Part shown: piece by piece, positions 16,901 through 26,300 of the stretch
Layout: the number at the start of each line of letters is the position of its first letter
Position numbering within the stretch: the stretch's first letter is position 1
DNA from: JAVBOW01 sp031550615
Lineage (GTDB): Bacteria > Bacteroidota > Bacteroidia > Bacteroidales > Rikenellaceae
NCBI GenBank assembly: GCA_031550615.1
Contig: JAVBOL010000020.1
Location: 1-34,565 of the forward strand
Direction: 5' to 3'
Length of the DNA: 34,565 nucleotides
The notes under the pieces: model-generated
What the model was told of the DNA's origin: nothing
Database searches by the model: none
The model's input: the letters and a program-made list of their open reading frames with translations, nothing else
Position numbers and translations under genes: made by a program

Positions 16901-17093
16901 TAAAAAGCTGATGCTCGGCAAACTCTCCGTTTTCGCCGCCGTGCGCAACGCCTATGTATTCACCAACTACACAGGCTACGACCCGGATGTGAGCGTAGGC
17001 AACGGCATCTATGCCGACCTGCTGCCCAAGCTCGACGCGGGATCGTTCCCCCGCACGCGCAGCTACACGCTGGGAGCGACCATAGTATTCTAA
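13908..17093 (+). CDS. SusC-like TonB-dependent outer-membrane transporter
   Basis: This 1061-aa protein imports oligosaccharides across the outer membrane using TonB energy. In order: signal peptide (1-25, TAGAQ), a carboxypeptidase-D-like regulatory domain (about 28-104), a TonB-box-like DEVVVIGYGT (about 107-116), the plug domain with IRVRGSGSLNATNAPIYVID and the SusC hallmark DILKDASATAIYGSKGSNGV, then the beta-barrel ending in GATIVF with a terminal Phe. Length is normal for the SusC family. There is no N-terminal sigma-regulating STN domain, consistent with control by the DUF6377 protein and not by an ECF/anti-sigma pair. SusD follows after 17 nt and should form the lid of the same complex. 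Confidence 0.98.
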   Translation: MIRKLLLRFSVATCFALVSLTAGAQAGKTVTGRVVGEQSDPLSGVTVVEKGKTRGATTNAKGEYSIQVADPNATLVFSLLGMDDRQEKLNGRSKVDVTLYENKTMLDEVVVIGYGTAKRGDLTGAVATVSDAAFNDKQITNMEDALRGQVAGVRVLSSNGEPGESLNIRVRGSGSLNATNAPIYVIDGVVCETADIAPGDIESMDILKDASATAIYGSKGSNGVVMITTKRGSAGKTKVSITANYSVQQAASLLDMMDAYEFAKTMQWGQYLYHHRDATGIDYGKAQKVFYRDAEWNIYEYNMMSKWSNPNQYLDPSNPGYVNTDWQDAMLRQVQVQDYKVSVTGGDKNSNFAVMGGYYNAPGLLYNSGYERMSLRANYQTAIGSKGGNFGLNLNGVYNIQNGLATDANGVTLNMLVQAPTKKESAEDWSPEGVENEYENNNPLYQAKAIKRQTEKTNATLRVYFNIPIMKSFKLSVAGNFINNDSQFEEFFPKDVAKGRSAGGRADNDVTHQFHWNSENLLYFTPKLKNTKHKFDAMAGVIVEQTNKKVVNTESHGFTLSDLNTASMQDGTTLYDLTTVYTTNRMLSFLSRANYSYRNYYFTGTIRFDGSSKFGPDNKWGVFPSGAFMWRISDEPFMRNLHQVNQLKARFSVGATGNSAIPSLQSLNLMSRLFYPTDGKAPQLGMVTDRPSNPYLKWESLLQYDGAIEFALFKSRLTGTVEAYYKKTSDLLFDQPELYSLGYANQWSNIASIANKGLEITLGVVPLRTNKVSWNIDYNMAFNRSKVLSLGGASELILDPQSSSRCTNFGILRVGKPLGNWYGYRTDGLWTKQSQIDALPADYSSAGTAKSNLRPGSTRLKDTNNDGTVNDSDRVILGNSQPDFTGGFTNTVRLYNFTLTVGVEFSVGGKVFNATACELTQLNSGAGRNSLASAKNYWTPTLYSLTTGEVVHQGNEGSTTKMPIPGWEPFLTEKFLEDGSYLRFDNISLSYNVPQHITKKLMLGKLSVFAAVRNAYVFTNYTGYDPDVSVGNGIYADLLPKLDAGSFPRTRSYTLGATIVF

Positions 17094-17110
17094 TACCTAA
17101 AAGCAAAACG

Positions 17111-18988
17111 ATGAAAAGCGTTAAAATATATCTCAGGCTGCTGCTCATGCCCGCCGCACTGGTCATGGCCGCGTCGCTTTGGTCTTGCGAAGGGTTCCTT
17201 AAGGAAGAGGCACAATCCCAGCGCGAGATGGATAAGTTCTACAACAACAAGACCGAGCTCGAGGCCGGTCTGCTGGGTGTTTACGCACAGGCCAAGTCCA
17301 ACTATACGGGCACTTCGCTGCCGATAACCATACTGGGCACCGACGAGCTCTATTCGAGCAACACGAGCGGAAACCCCAGCACCGCAGACTGCTACCTCTA
17401 CCCGGCCAACCATACCACGACCACCAACTGGTACCAGACCCACTATAAGGTGATACAGTCGGCCAACATCATCATCAACCGCGCACCCGGCGTACCCGAG
17501 ATCTCGGACGAAGACCGCAATATGATAATCGCCGAGGCGCGTGTGATAAGGGCGTGGAGCTATTTCCGCCTGGTGCAGACCCTGGGCCGCGTGCCCCTTA
17601 TCATGGAAGAGACCACCAATTTCTACTTCCGCATCAGCCGCGCCCCGATCGCCGACGTCTACCAGGCGATCATCGAGGACCTGAGCCTGGCCGCCGAAGA
17701 GGGGGTGCTGAGTAAAAACAAGATCACCGGGCGCATCAACCACTGGGTGGCCAAAGGCCTGTTGGCCAAGGTTTACCTCACGCTGGGAACGTCCATGATC
17801 CGCCGTCCGCAGCCCATCGACGAATACCGCGAGCTGCCCTATGACCCCGTGGAGCTGTTCAGGGATTGCCGCACGCTGTGCGACCAGATCCGCACCTCGG
17901 GCAAATACTTCCTTGCCGACGTATATGGCGATATCTTCATGCTCAGCAAAAAGAACGGCGTGGAGTCGCTCTGGGAGCTCCAGTTCAGCGACTCGCCCAA
18001 GATGGGCTCCGAGTGGAGCAAGATGTTCGGCCTTGCGCAATCGCAGAACTCGAACGCCTACACGATCAACTGTATGGTCGGTCGCGGCACGTACTGCCCC
18101 CTGCCGAGCTTCTACCGCTACTTCAAGCTGGGTGACGTCCGCCGCACGTGGAGCATCGCCGATTACCGCGTGGAGTTCAACAAGACCACCCTCGAACCTT
18201 CGGGCCAGCTGCCTATCGCCGAAGAGACCATTTCCGACGTTACCAGCGAAAAATGCAACCTGGACACCGAAGACCCGGACTCGCTCTCGCGTTCGCTCAA
18301 CAGCATTCCCGCAGCGAGGCTGCGCGTGAGCAAGTACCGCTGGAGCTACGGCACCGACCCCAGCCTGTTCTGGAAAGAGACGATGTCCTTCGAATCGGGC
18401 AACGCGCCCAACAACGTGATCGTGCTGCGATATGCCGATATCCTGCTGATGCGCATCGAATCCGACATGCTCGCCAGCCAGGGCGTGGCAAGCACCACTT
18501 CGCTCGATATAATGAACAAGGAGCTGCTGGCCCGCGCACGCGGCTGGAACAGCGCCGCCGGACGCTACGTCACCGAGCAGGAGATGCTGGATAACGTGCT
18601 GGCACCATACAAGACGCGCGTCGACAACGCCCAGGCCGCCGTAGACCTCGCCCCCGACAGCGAGACCGCGAAAGCCAACCTGGCGGCAGCCAAGAAAACT
18701 TACGACCAGAAAAAGGCGCGCTGCATGGTCAACTACACCGCCGAGACGCTGACCTACGACGAGCTGATGACCCAGCGCGCATGCGAACTATGCTTCGAGT
18801 TCCACCGCTGGTTCGACCTCTCGCGCACGGCCAAGCTCCACACGCTGGTTCCCGCGCGCGTGGTCAACCCCAACGCGATCCCGAGGGTCTCTTTCCGTTT
18901 CGACGTCAACTACCTGATGCCGATCCCGACCTATGAGCTCGACCTGGCAAAAGACAAAACGCTGTTCTACCAAAACCCCGGTTACTAA
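17111..18988 (+). CDS. SusD/RagB-like surface glycan-binding lipoprotein
   Basis: This 625-aa outer-membrane lipoprotein binds glycan on the cell surface and caps the SusC barrel. The signal ends in the lipobox LWSC with Cys26, followed by EGFLKEEAQ. Family signatures are the TPR-like N-terminal half (AEARVIRAWSYFRLVQTLGRVPLI), NNVIVLRYADILLMRIE in the middle and CELCFEFHRWFDLSRT near the end. It is somewhat longer than average for the family; a charged helical stretch at about 505-540 (DNAQAAVDLAPDSETAKANL and following) looks like an insertion before the conserved C-terminal motif. It lies 17 nt after SusC and 14 nt before the next lipoprotein gene. Confidence 0.97.
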   Translation: MKSVKIYLRLLLMPAALVMAASLWSCEGFLKEEAQSQREMDKFYNNKTELEAGLLGVYAQAKSNYTGTSLPITILGTDELYSSNTSGNPSTADCYLYPANHTTTTNWYQTHYKVIQSANIIINRAPGVPEISDEDRNMIIAEARVIRAWSYFRLVQTLGRVPLIMEETTNFYFRISRAPIADVYQAIIEDLSLAAEEGVLSKNKITGRINHWVAKGLLAKVYLTLGTSMIRRPQPIDEYRELPYDPVELFRDCRTLCDQIRTSGKYFLADVYGDIFMLSKKNGVESLWELQFSDSPKMGSEWSKMFGLAQSQNSNAYTINCMVGRGTYCPLPSFYRYFKLGDVRRTWSIADYRVEFNKTTLEPSGQLPIAEETISDVTSEKCNLDTEDPDSLSRSLNSIPAARLRVSKYRWSYGTDPSLFWKETMSFESGNAPNNVIVLRYADILLMRIESDMLASQGVASTTSLDIMNKELLARARGWNSAAGRYVTEQEMLDNVLAPYKTRVDNAQAAVDLAPDSETAKANLAAAKKTYDQKKARCMVNYTAETLTYDELMTQRACELCFEFHRWFDLSRTAKLHTLVPARVVNPNAIPRVSFRFDVNYLMPIPTYELDLAKDKTLFYQNPGY

Positions 18989-19002
18989 AAGCAAGCCAAT
19001 CT

Positions 19003-21171
19003 ATGAAAAGGATAATAAGCATAACTCTTTTGGCAGCCCTCTTTTCAGGCTGCCAAAAGGACGGGGAGATCTCCCCGTCGCAGGTGACGCCGGAGATCGC
19101 GACGCTGCAGGCAAAAGACATATTCTACAACTGCGCCACATTGCAGGGCGTATACACGCAGAGATCGGGTGAGGTCACCAGCCAGGGCTTCGTCCTGTCC
19201 GGTGCGCCCATCGAAGGCGCCAACGTCGGCCAGGAGTACCCTCTGGGGTCGACCGCGGACGGCAAATTCGAAATGCTGGTCGAGGGTCTGCAACGCTACA
19301 CGACCTACTATGCCAAGGCGTTCATCGTAAAGGGTACGGGCGAAAAACTCTACGGTAACGACATCATCTTTCGCACCGACTCCATTATGGTCAACCTGCC
19401 CGGCAAACCCTCTGCCACGATAGCCATCGTCGACGGTAAGACCATCACCGTCACCGAGGTCGGCACCACCCTGGGCGATGCGGGCATGACCGCCGCCGAG
19501 AAGACCGTGGTGACGTCGGTGCTTCCCGCCGACTACGGCATCTACTACTGGACGGACGAAGAGGGGCGCGCAAACGCCAAACGTTACGCCGTGGGCGAAC
19601 CTCTGGCCAACCTGCAGCTCACGGCCACCACGCCCATCGCCTACACGACGACCGGCCTGAGGCCCGGCACAACCTACAACTACACCGTCTTTATCCGCAG
19701 CGGGGCCTACTACTTCGGCAACAAGTGGAAGGTCCTCTCGCGCGAGGTCGAGAGCGACCCCCTCACCTTCACCACCTCGGCGCTCTCGATGCCCGGGGCA
19801 ACGACGATGCCTGTCGGCGAGGGCGATTTCACCGCCACCTCCGTGGTCGCCACGGGCCTGTTCACGGCAAACGGCAACGACCCCCAGGCCAGGTACGGCA
19901 TAGAATACGGCACCAGCGAGACCCTCGAAGACGGCACAATGGTGTACGCAGCCAAGCTCGACAACCCGGCGCTCAGGTCATTCAGCGTCTTCATCAAAGG
20001 CCTCGCCCCACAGACCAAATACTACTACAGGGCATTCGCGCAGAACGACGAGTACACATTCAACGGCGCGGACATCATGGAATTCACCACCGGCGAGACG
20101 GGCATGCCCGTTGTAGACGAGTATCTGATCGACTACGGCTTCAGGGCCGGCGCCTACAAGACCACCTCCGTCGTGCTGCGCGCCAAACTGCTTTCGGACG
20201 GCGGTTCGAGGCTCTCCGCAAAAGGTTTCTACTGGGGCACGGCACCGGGTGCGACCAACACCAAGGTGAATGCCTCGGGCGAGATCAAAACCGACGGCAC
20301 ATACGACTACTTCGAGGTCGTGCTGACCGTCCCGCAGGGCATAGTCTACTTCAGGCCTTTCGCCGCCAACACGCACGGCGAGAGCGTATACGGGCACGAA
20401 TTGCAGATAAGCACCGCTATCGACGGCGGACTGCTCTGGTCGCTGGACGTGAACAAGGGCCTTACCCCCACCTACCGCAACATGGTGCAACTGGGCGCCA
20501 AGGTGACATATTTCGAACTCGACCCCATAGTTTCTGGAAATACGGTTTACTACATACTCGACCGTAACCTGGGCGCCACTATGCCCTATGGCGAGGATTT
20601 CTACGACAAGTCGTTCAACGACTGGGAGAAATACCCCAACCTGTTCAACGCCGTGGGCTACTACTACCAGTTCGACCGTCCGATACCTTCGGCAACGCCC
20701 GACATGCAGGTTATCACCAACATGAGCGCCGTCCCCTACCGCTGGACCAACTCCAAGGACCTGTTCTCCTCACCGGCCATGAACCTCACAGGGACCTCGT
20801 GGGAGCAGCCTGTCTGCCCCGAAGGCTACATCATACCCACGATCGAGGACTTCACGGCCATCGTCAATGCTGTGCAGCCCGTGGCGGCCAACCAGACCAT
20901 ACCCGGCCTGTTCCAGGCCACCCGCTTCGGGGTAACCGGATGGCGCGCCCCGGCCAACGGCAACATGGTGACCAACGCCTCGCCTGTGACGTGCGACTTC
21001 TGGGTAAGGGAGACCAAAACCACGGGCACCACCGAGACCGAACACGCCACGGTGGCGATAATGCGCATCGCCGCTCCGCCCGTGGGCAAATACTCCGCCA
21101 CGACCAAGGCCACGACACGCTATACCGGACGTCCGGTACGTTGCATCCGTAAAGTGACAATCACAGATTGA
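19003..21171 (+). CDS. Multi-repeat surface lipoprotein 1 (SusE/F position, FISUMP-like C-terminus)
   Basis: This 722-aa predicted surface glycan-binding protein (SGBP) has the lipobox FSGC (Cys17). About four Ig/FN3-like repeats (about 25-125, 130-255, 260-360, 370-480) each end in a strand with the TTYYxKAF or TKYYYRAF pattern. The last 240 residues form a distinct domain starting near TVYYILDRNLGA, with GYYYQF, CPEGYIIPT and a final RPVRCIRK. These are typical of the FISUMP-like domain (Fibrobacter major paralogous domain), also seen at the end of Bacteroidota surface and fimbrillin-like proteins. Its place directly after SusD is where SusE/SusF-type binding proteins lie. Carbohydrate binding is inferred from position; no binding site can be named. 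Confidence 0.85.
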   Translation: MKRIISITLLAALFSGCQKDGEISPSQVTPEIATLQAKDIFYNCATLQGVYTQRSGEVTSQGFVLSGAPIEGANVGQEYPLGSTADGKFEMLVEGLQRYTTYYAKAFIVKGTGEKLYGNDIIFRTDSIMVNLPGKPSATIAIVDGKTITVTEVGTTLGDAGMTAAEKTVVTSVLPADYGIYYWTDEEGRANAKRYAVGEPLANLQLTATTPIAYTTTGLRPGTTYNYTVFIRSGAYYFGNKWKVLSREVESDPLTFTTSALSMPGATTMPVGEGDFTATSVVATGLFTANGNDPQARYGIEYGTSETLEDGTMVYAAKLDNPALRSFSVFIKGLAPQTKYYYRAFAQNDEYTFNGADIMEFTTGETGMPVVDEYLIDYGFRAGAYKTTSVVLRAKLLSDGGSRLSAKGFYWGTAPGATNTKVNASGEIKTDGTYDYFEVVLTVPQGIVYFRPFAANTHGESVYGHELQISTAIDGGLLWSLDVNKGLTPTYRNMVQLGAKVTYFELDPIVSGNTVYYILDRNLGATMPYGEDFYDKSFNDWEKYPNLFNAVGYYYQFDRPIPSATPDMQVITNMSAVPYRWTNSKDLFSSPAMNLTGTSWEQPVCPEGYIIPTIEDFTAIVNAVQPVAANQTIPGLFQATRFGVTGWRAPANGNMVTNASPVTCDFWVRETKTTGTTETEHATVAIMRIAAPPVGKYSATTKATTRYTGRPVRCIRKVTITD

Positions 21172-21179
21172 TAAAACCC

Positions 21180-23357
21180 ATGAAAGCGAGAATACTTTCC
21201 ATATTGATCCTGTCGGCAGCGCTGCTCGGCTCGTGCGCCAAAGACGCCCCCGACTTCGACAAAGACTACACGCCCGATCCCACAGAGCAGATCACGACCC
21301 TCGCCCCGACGGGCGTGACGGGGCAACAGGCCACCCTGCGCGGCAGCAGCTACATGCAGGACGAAGCTATCGCCGAGCGCGGATTCTTCTTCTCGGCAGT
21401 GCCTATCGTAACGGACGACCTCGCCCAGGCCATCATTGATGGCTCGGTCGAGCACCTCGCCGACGCCACGACCACAGACGGCATATTCACCGCGCCTGTC
21501 GACGGGCTGGTCCTGGGGACGCGCTACTACTACATGGCTTACGTGCGTCTCTCCTCGGGCGATTACCACTACGGCGTGCAGAAAGACTTCCTACCCGACC
21601 TCCTGGACATCTCGTCTGCCTCGGCTCCCGTTGCCGTACCCGCAGCCGACACTTATAAGACGGCTACCGTAGGGGTCACCACGGGAGATTTCGGCACCGA
21701 AAGGCTCATCGGCCTGGAGCCCTCGATGCTCAAGGTCTATGACACGGGAATATACCTGTGGAACAGCGCCACCGAAACCGTCGACGACGCGCGGCGCGTA
21801 CCCTACGGGGAAAGCGAGGCGATGCGCTATATCAAGGCGGGCGAAAAGGTCGACGTGGCTGTGACCCAACTCAAGGGCGGCACCACCTACAAAGTAGTGC
21901 CCTACGTTATCATCGGCATCTACCGCAGCTACGTTACCGACGTCTACCTGATGGACGAGGTCAAAGGCGCCGAAGTATCCTTCACCACGCCCGCCACCCC
22001 TCTCCCGGCGGTGACCACCGGTGCAGCCACTTCGATAACCACCTACTGCGCCACGCTTAACGCGACGATAACCTCCGACGGCGGCGACGACACTCCCGAG
22101 GTGGGTTTCTACATCGCCGACACCGAGGCCGGGCTTCTGGACGCAGCCAGCAAGATCGTAGTGACCCTGGATGAGGACGCGATGAGCTATTCGAAACTCG
22201 TCGAAGAGCTCTCCAATAACACCACCTACTACGTCCAGGCCTTTATCACCTCGTTCAAGGGGACCGACGACGAGCAGACAGTGCGCGGCACGACGCTGAC
22301 CTTCGACACCGAAGAGCTGGCAGAGCCCGTATTGTCCTACACCTCGCTGCTGTACGCATACCGCATGCAGAATTTCACCCCGACTAAAGCCACCATTTCC
22401 CTCAGGGTGACCGCCGGCATAGACCCCTCGCTGGAGGAATACGGCATCAAGTGGGGCACCGATCCCGCATCGCTCACCGACCTGCAGGCCACCACGGCCT
22501 TAGACCCGCAGACAGGCGCATTCAAGGTGGAACTGACCTCGCTGACTCCCGCTACGACCTACTATTTCAAGGCTTTCGCGAAGAACGATGCAGGTACCAC
22601 AACTCTGGCCATCGACGAATTCCGCACGCCGGCAAGCGTCAAGGAGTGGTATTACGTGGTGGCCACCACGGGCAATATGTATGACCGCATGTCGCAATCC
22701 GTGGTCGACGCCGCCAACCTTGTCTACTATGAATTAGATCCTATCGAGAGCGCTACGGCCACCTATTACCTGCTGGACCGCAACCTCAACTCGCGCAGCC
22801 CGTACGTGACCGGCGACGTGGGGCAGAGGATATCCAACCTCGCCGCAGCGGAGGACCTGCGCCAGCGTGTGGGCGGTTATTACCAATGGGGCATCGCCAA
22901 ACCCTCGGTGACGTGGGTGATGCCGGCGGGGGCAAACCTCAACACCGCCGGGACGGCGCCCAACTTCCTGCAATTCTACTGGGTGGCCGGGACAGCGGTC
23001 ACCGGCTTCACATGGCCGGTCAACCCGTGCCCGAGCGGCTACCAGATCCCCACCAAAGCCCAGTTCGCGGATATGGCGGACGCCCTTAAAACCGGTCATA
23101 CGCTGGCCAACACCAACCTGGCGGCCCTTTATCCCTATATGCTCGTGGGTCCGACGGCATTCGTCGGCAGCGCCGCGGGCGGCAGGAATAATAACGACAC
23201 CTATGACGCGGTTATGTGGACAAAAGACACCTCCTCCGAGACAGGGCTTCCCGACCAGTTCAAAATCCCGCAGACCGGCGACGCCGCGGTTAAACAGTCG
23301 CCCACGCGTACCGACTGCGCTGCGATCAGGTGCGTAAGGGCCGTCAACAAACCATGA
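21180..23357 (+). CDS. Multi-repeat surface lipoprotein 2, paralogue of the preceding gene
   Basis: This 725-aa lipoprotein has the lipobox LGSC (Cys19). It repeats the plan of its neighbour: Ig/FN3-like units ending in TRYYYMAYVR, TTYKVVPYV, TTYYVQAF and TTYYFKAFAKN, then a FISUMP-like domain starting near TYYLLDRNLNSR with GGYYQWG, PCPSGYQIPT and AIRCVRA at the end. The two proteins clearly derive from a duplication but have diverged. I chose the ATG at 21180 for its compact lipoprotein signal; a TTG at 21168 would add four residues and overlap the upstream stop. Only 8 nt separate it from the first copy. The role in glycan capture at the cell surface is inferred from position. Confidence 0.85.
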   Translation: MKARILSILILSAALLGSCAKDAPDFDKDYTPDPTEQITTLAPTGVTGQQATLRGSSYMQDEAIAERGFFFSAVPIVTDDLAQAIIDGSVEHLADATTTDGIFTAPVDGLVLGTRYYYMAYVRLSSGDYHYGVQKDFLPDLLDISSASAPVAVPAADTYKTATVGVTTGDFGTERLIGLEPSMLKVYDTGIYLWNSATETVDDARRVPYGESEAMRYIKAGEKVDVAVTQLKGGTTYKVVPYVIIGIYRSYVTDVYLMDEVKGAEVSFTTPATPLPAVTTGAATSITTYCATLNATITSDGGDDTPEVGFYIADTEAGLLDAASKIVVTLDEDAMSYSKLVEELSNNTTYYVQAFITSFKGTDDEQTVRGTTLTFDTEELAEPVLSYTSLLYAYRMQNFTPTKATISLRVTAGIDPSLEEYGIKWGTDPASLTDLQATTALDPQTGAFKVELTSLTPATTYYFKAFAKNDAGTTTLAIDEFRTPASVKEWYYVVATTGNMYDRMSQSVVDAANLVYYELDPIESATATYYLLDRNLNSRSPYVTGDVGQRISNLAAAEDLRQRVGGYYQWGIAKPSVTWVMPAGANLNTAGTAPNFLQFYWVAGTAVTGFTWPVNPCPSGYQIPTKAQFADMADALKTGHTLANTNLAALYPYMLVGPTAFVGSAAGGRNNNDTYDAVMWTKDTSSETGLPDQFKIPQTGDAAVKQSPTRTDCAAIRCVRAVNKP

Positions 23358-23373
23358 TATTAGAGAACACACG

Positions 23374-26300
23374 ATGCGAAAGCCTATCCTAACCCTTATC
23401 CTCTGCGCTGCGGCCCTTACGGTCGCAGCGCAGAAGGACGGGAAGCCAAAGGTGTATATGGTGTCCAACGCCCACTTCGACACGCAGTGGAACTGGACGG
23501 TGCAGACCTCCATATCGGACTACCTGCGAAACACCCTTGAGCAAAATTTCTGGCTGCTGGAGCGCTATCCCGACTACATCTTCAACTTCGAAGGGGCAGT
23601 GCGCTACAGCTGGATGAAGGAGTATTACCCGCAGCACTACCAGCAGGTCAAACGGTACGTGGCACAGGGGCGCTGGCACCTGGCGGGCGCCTCGTGGGAC
23701 TCGACCGACCCCAACATACCCTCGGCGGAGTCGGCCATACGCAACGTGCTGCTCGGCCAGCAGTTCTTCAAGGAGGAATTCGGTCTGAAGAGCAGCGACA
23801 TGTTCATGCCCGACTGCTTCGGCTTCGGGTACACCACCCCCACCGTGGCGGCGCATTGCGGCCTGTTGGGTTTCTCGACCCAGAAACTCGCCCGCCGCAG
23901 GGTCGTGCCGTTTGATTTCGGCAGGAATTTCCCGTTCCACGTGGGGCTGTGGGAGGGCATCGACGGGCAGCGCATCTGCTCGGTCTTCCACGGCGGATTT
24001 TACATGACCAAGTGGCAGGGCGACCTGTCAGCTAACGAGGACCTGGTCGAAACCGTCAGCCAAAGCGTCAACGGGCGCGCCTACCGCTACTATGGCACGG
24101 GCGATGTAGGCGGCGCGCCCACCCCCCTGTCGGTGCAGCTCGTCCAACAGGCCGCCGCAGACAAGGACGGGGCGATGGAGATCATAAACGCCGCCAGCGA
24201 CCAACTCTACAAAGACTACCTGCCCTACGATGCGCACCCCGAGCTTCCCGTCTTCAAAGGCGAGTTGCTGCTGGATATGCACGCCGCGGGCTGCTACACC
24301 TCACAGGGCGCGATGAAACGCTACAACCGGCGCAACGAGCAGCTGGGCGACGCAGCCGAACGTGCGTCGGTCGTAGCGGCGCTGCTGGGGGGATACGACT
24401 ACCCGCGCGAAAAACTCACCGAAAGCTGGCGCCGTTTCCTGTGGCACCAGTTCCACGACGATCTGACCGGCACCTCCATCCCCGGGGCATACAACTTCTC
24501 GTGGAACGACGAACTTATCAGCCAGAGCCAGTTCGCGGACATCATCACCGCCGCGACGGCCTCGGTCGCCGCGCGCCTGGACACCCGCAGCGCCGGGGTG
24601 CCCGTCGTGGTATACAACCCCCTCGGATGCCGACACAGCGACCTGATCACGGCGCGCGTGCCTTTCGCCAGGCGTCCGGCGTCGGTTAAGGTCACGGCTC
24701 CCGACGGAAGGTCCGTCGCCGCGCAGGTTGCCGGATGGGACGGCACGCACGCCGAGGTGACCTTCTCGGCGCAGGTAACCCCCGTGAGCTTTTCGGTGTT
24801 CGACATCCGTTCCGGCGCAGCCCTCAGGCAGACCATAAAGGCAAGCGGCAACACCATTGAAAACGCGGTCTACAAGGTAACCCTGGACGAGATGGGCGAA
24901 ATAACCTCTATACTCGACAAACGCTACGGTCGCGAAATGGTCGCCGCAGGAAAGACTTTCCGCCTGGCGGTAATAGAGGGCAACCTTTCGACCGTAAACC
25001 CCGCCTGGGACATCACCTGGGAAACGATGCAAACCCCCTCGGTCGCCCTTGGCGGCAAGGCGCAGGTGAGCGTCGCCTATTGCGGTCCGGCGGCTGGCGC
25101 ACTCCGCGTAGAAAGGGAGTATAAAGGCTCACGGATAGTCCAGTACATCCGCCTTACGGCAGGTGCGCAGGACGACCGCATCGACATCCTCACAGAGATC
25201 GACTGGGCGAGTGTCAACGTGCTGCTCAAGGCCGAGTTCCCGACCGGCGTAACGAATCCCAGGGCCGCCTACGACCTGGGGATGGGGTATATCGAAAGGG
25301 TGAACAACAGCGCCCTGAACCACGAAGTGGTGGCGCAGCAATGGGCCTCGATAGCCGAAACCGACCGCAGCTACGCCGTTACGGTGACCAACGACTGCAA
25401 GTACGGCTGGGACAAGCCCGACGACAACACGATCCGGTTGACCCTTATGCACTCGCCGCAAGTGGGCACGCAAACCAGCGATAAATTCAAGTACCAGCAG
25501 CGCCAGGACTTCGGCCACCACACGATCACATACTCTATCATAGGGCATAAGGGGCACGCCGCCGACTGCGGCATTGCACGCGCGGCGGACCGCGCCAACA
25601 ACCCCCTTTTCGCCTTTACGACTTCGCGCCACGCCGGCGAATTGGGCAGGGCTTTCAGCGCCGTCACGCTCTCGGACGGCGAGGTCGACCTCAAAGCCCT
25701 GAAAATGGCCGAAGATGGCCGGGATATGGTCGTCGCGCGCTTCTACCAGCCTACGGGCAGGGAGGTAGAGGGGGCATACGCCGAGTTCAACTTCCCCATA
25801 AAGCGCGCCTGTACGCTCGACGGCATCGAGGAAGAGAAGGGCGCGGCCACACACACCGCCGCGCGCCTTATTATCGACGCCACGCCGTTCTCGCCGCGCA
25901 CCTACGGGATCGAGTTCGCGGTCGCACCGTCCGCGAAACCCGTAAACACGACTGTCAAACTGCCGTATAACGACCTGTTCGCCATACCGGACGGCTACCG
26001 CGGCGAAAAGTACAAGGTCGACTTCGACAGCGCGGGCAACGCCTATTCCGCCGACCTGCTGCCCGCCGCGCTGCTCAGCGAGGGGGTGCGCTTCACCCTC
26101 GGCGACCCCGCGCGCAAAAGCGCCGTGCGGTGCGAGGGGCAGGGCGTGGAGATCCCCGCCGGGCAGACCCTGTACCTGCTGGCGGCATCTTCGGCGCAGG
26201 ACAAAACCGCCGTTTTCAGCCTCGGCGGCAAACAATACGCGCTTAACGTGCCCTCCTGGAGCGGATTCTACGGCCAGTGGGGCTGGGACGGTGCGAAGAC

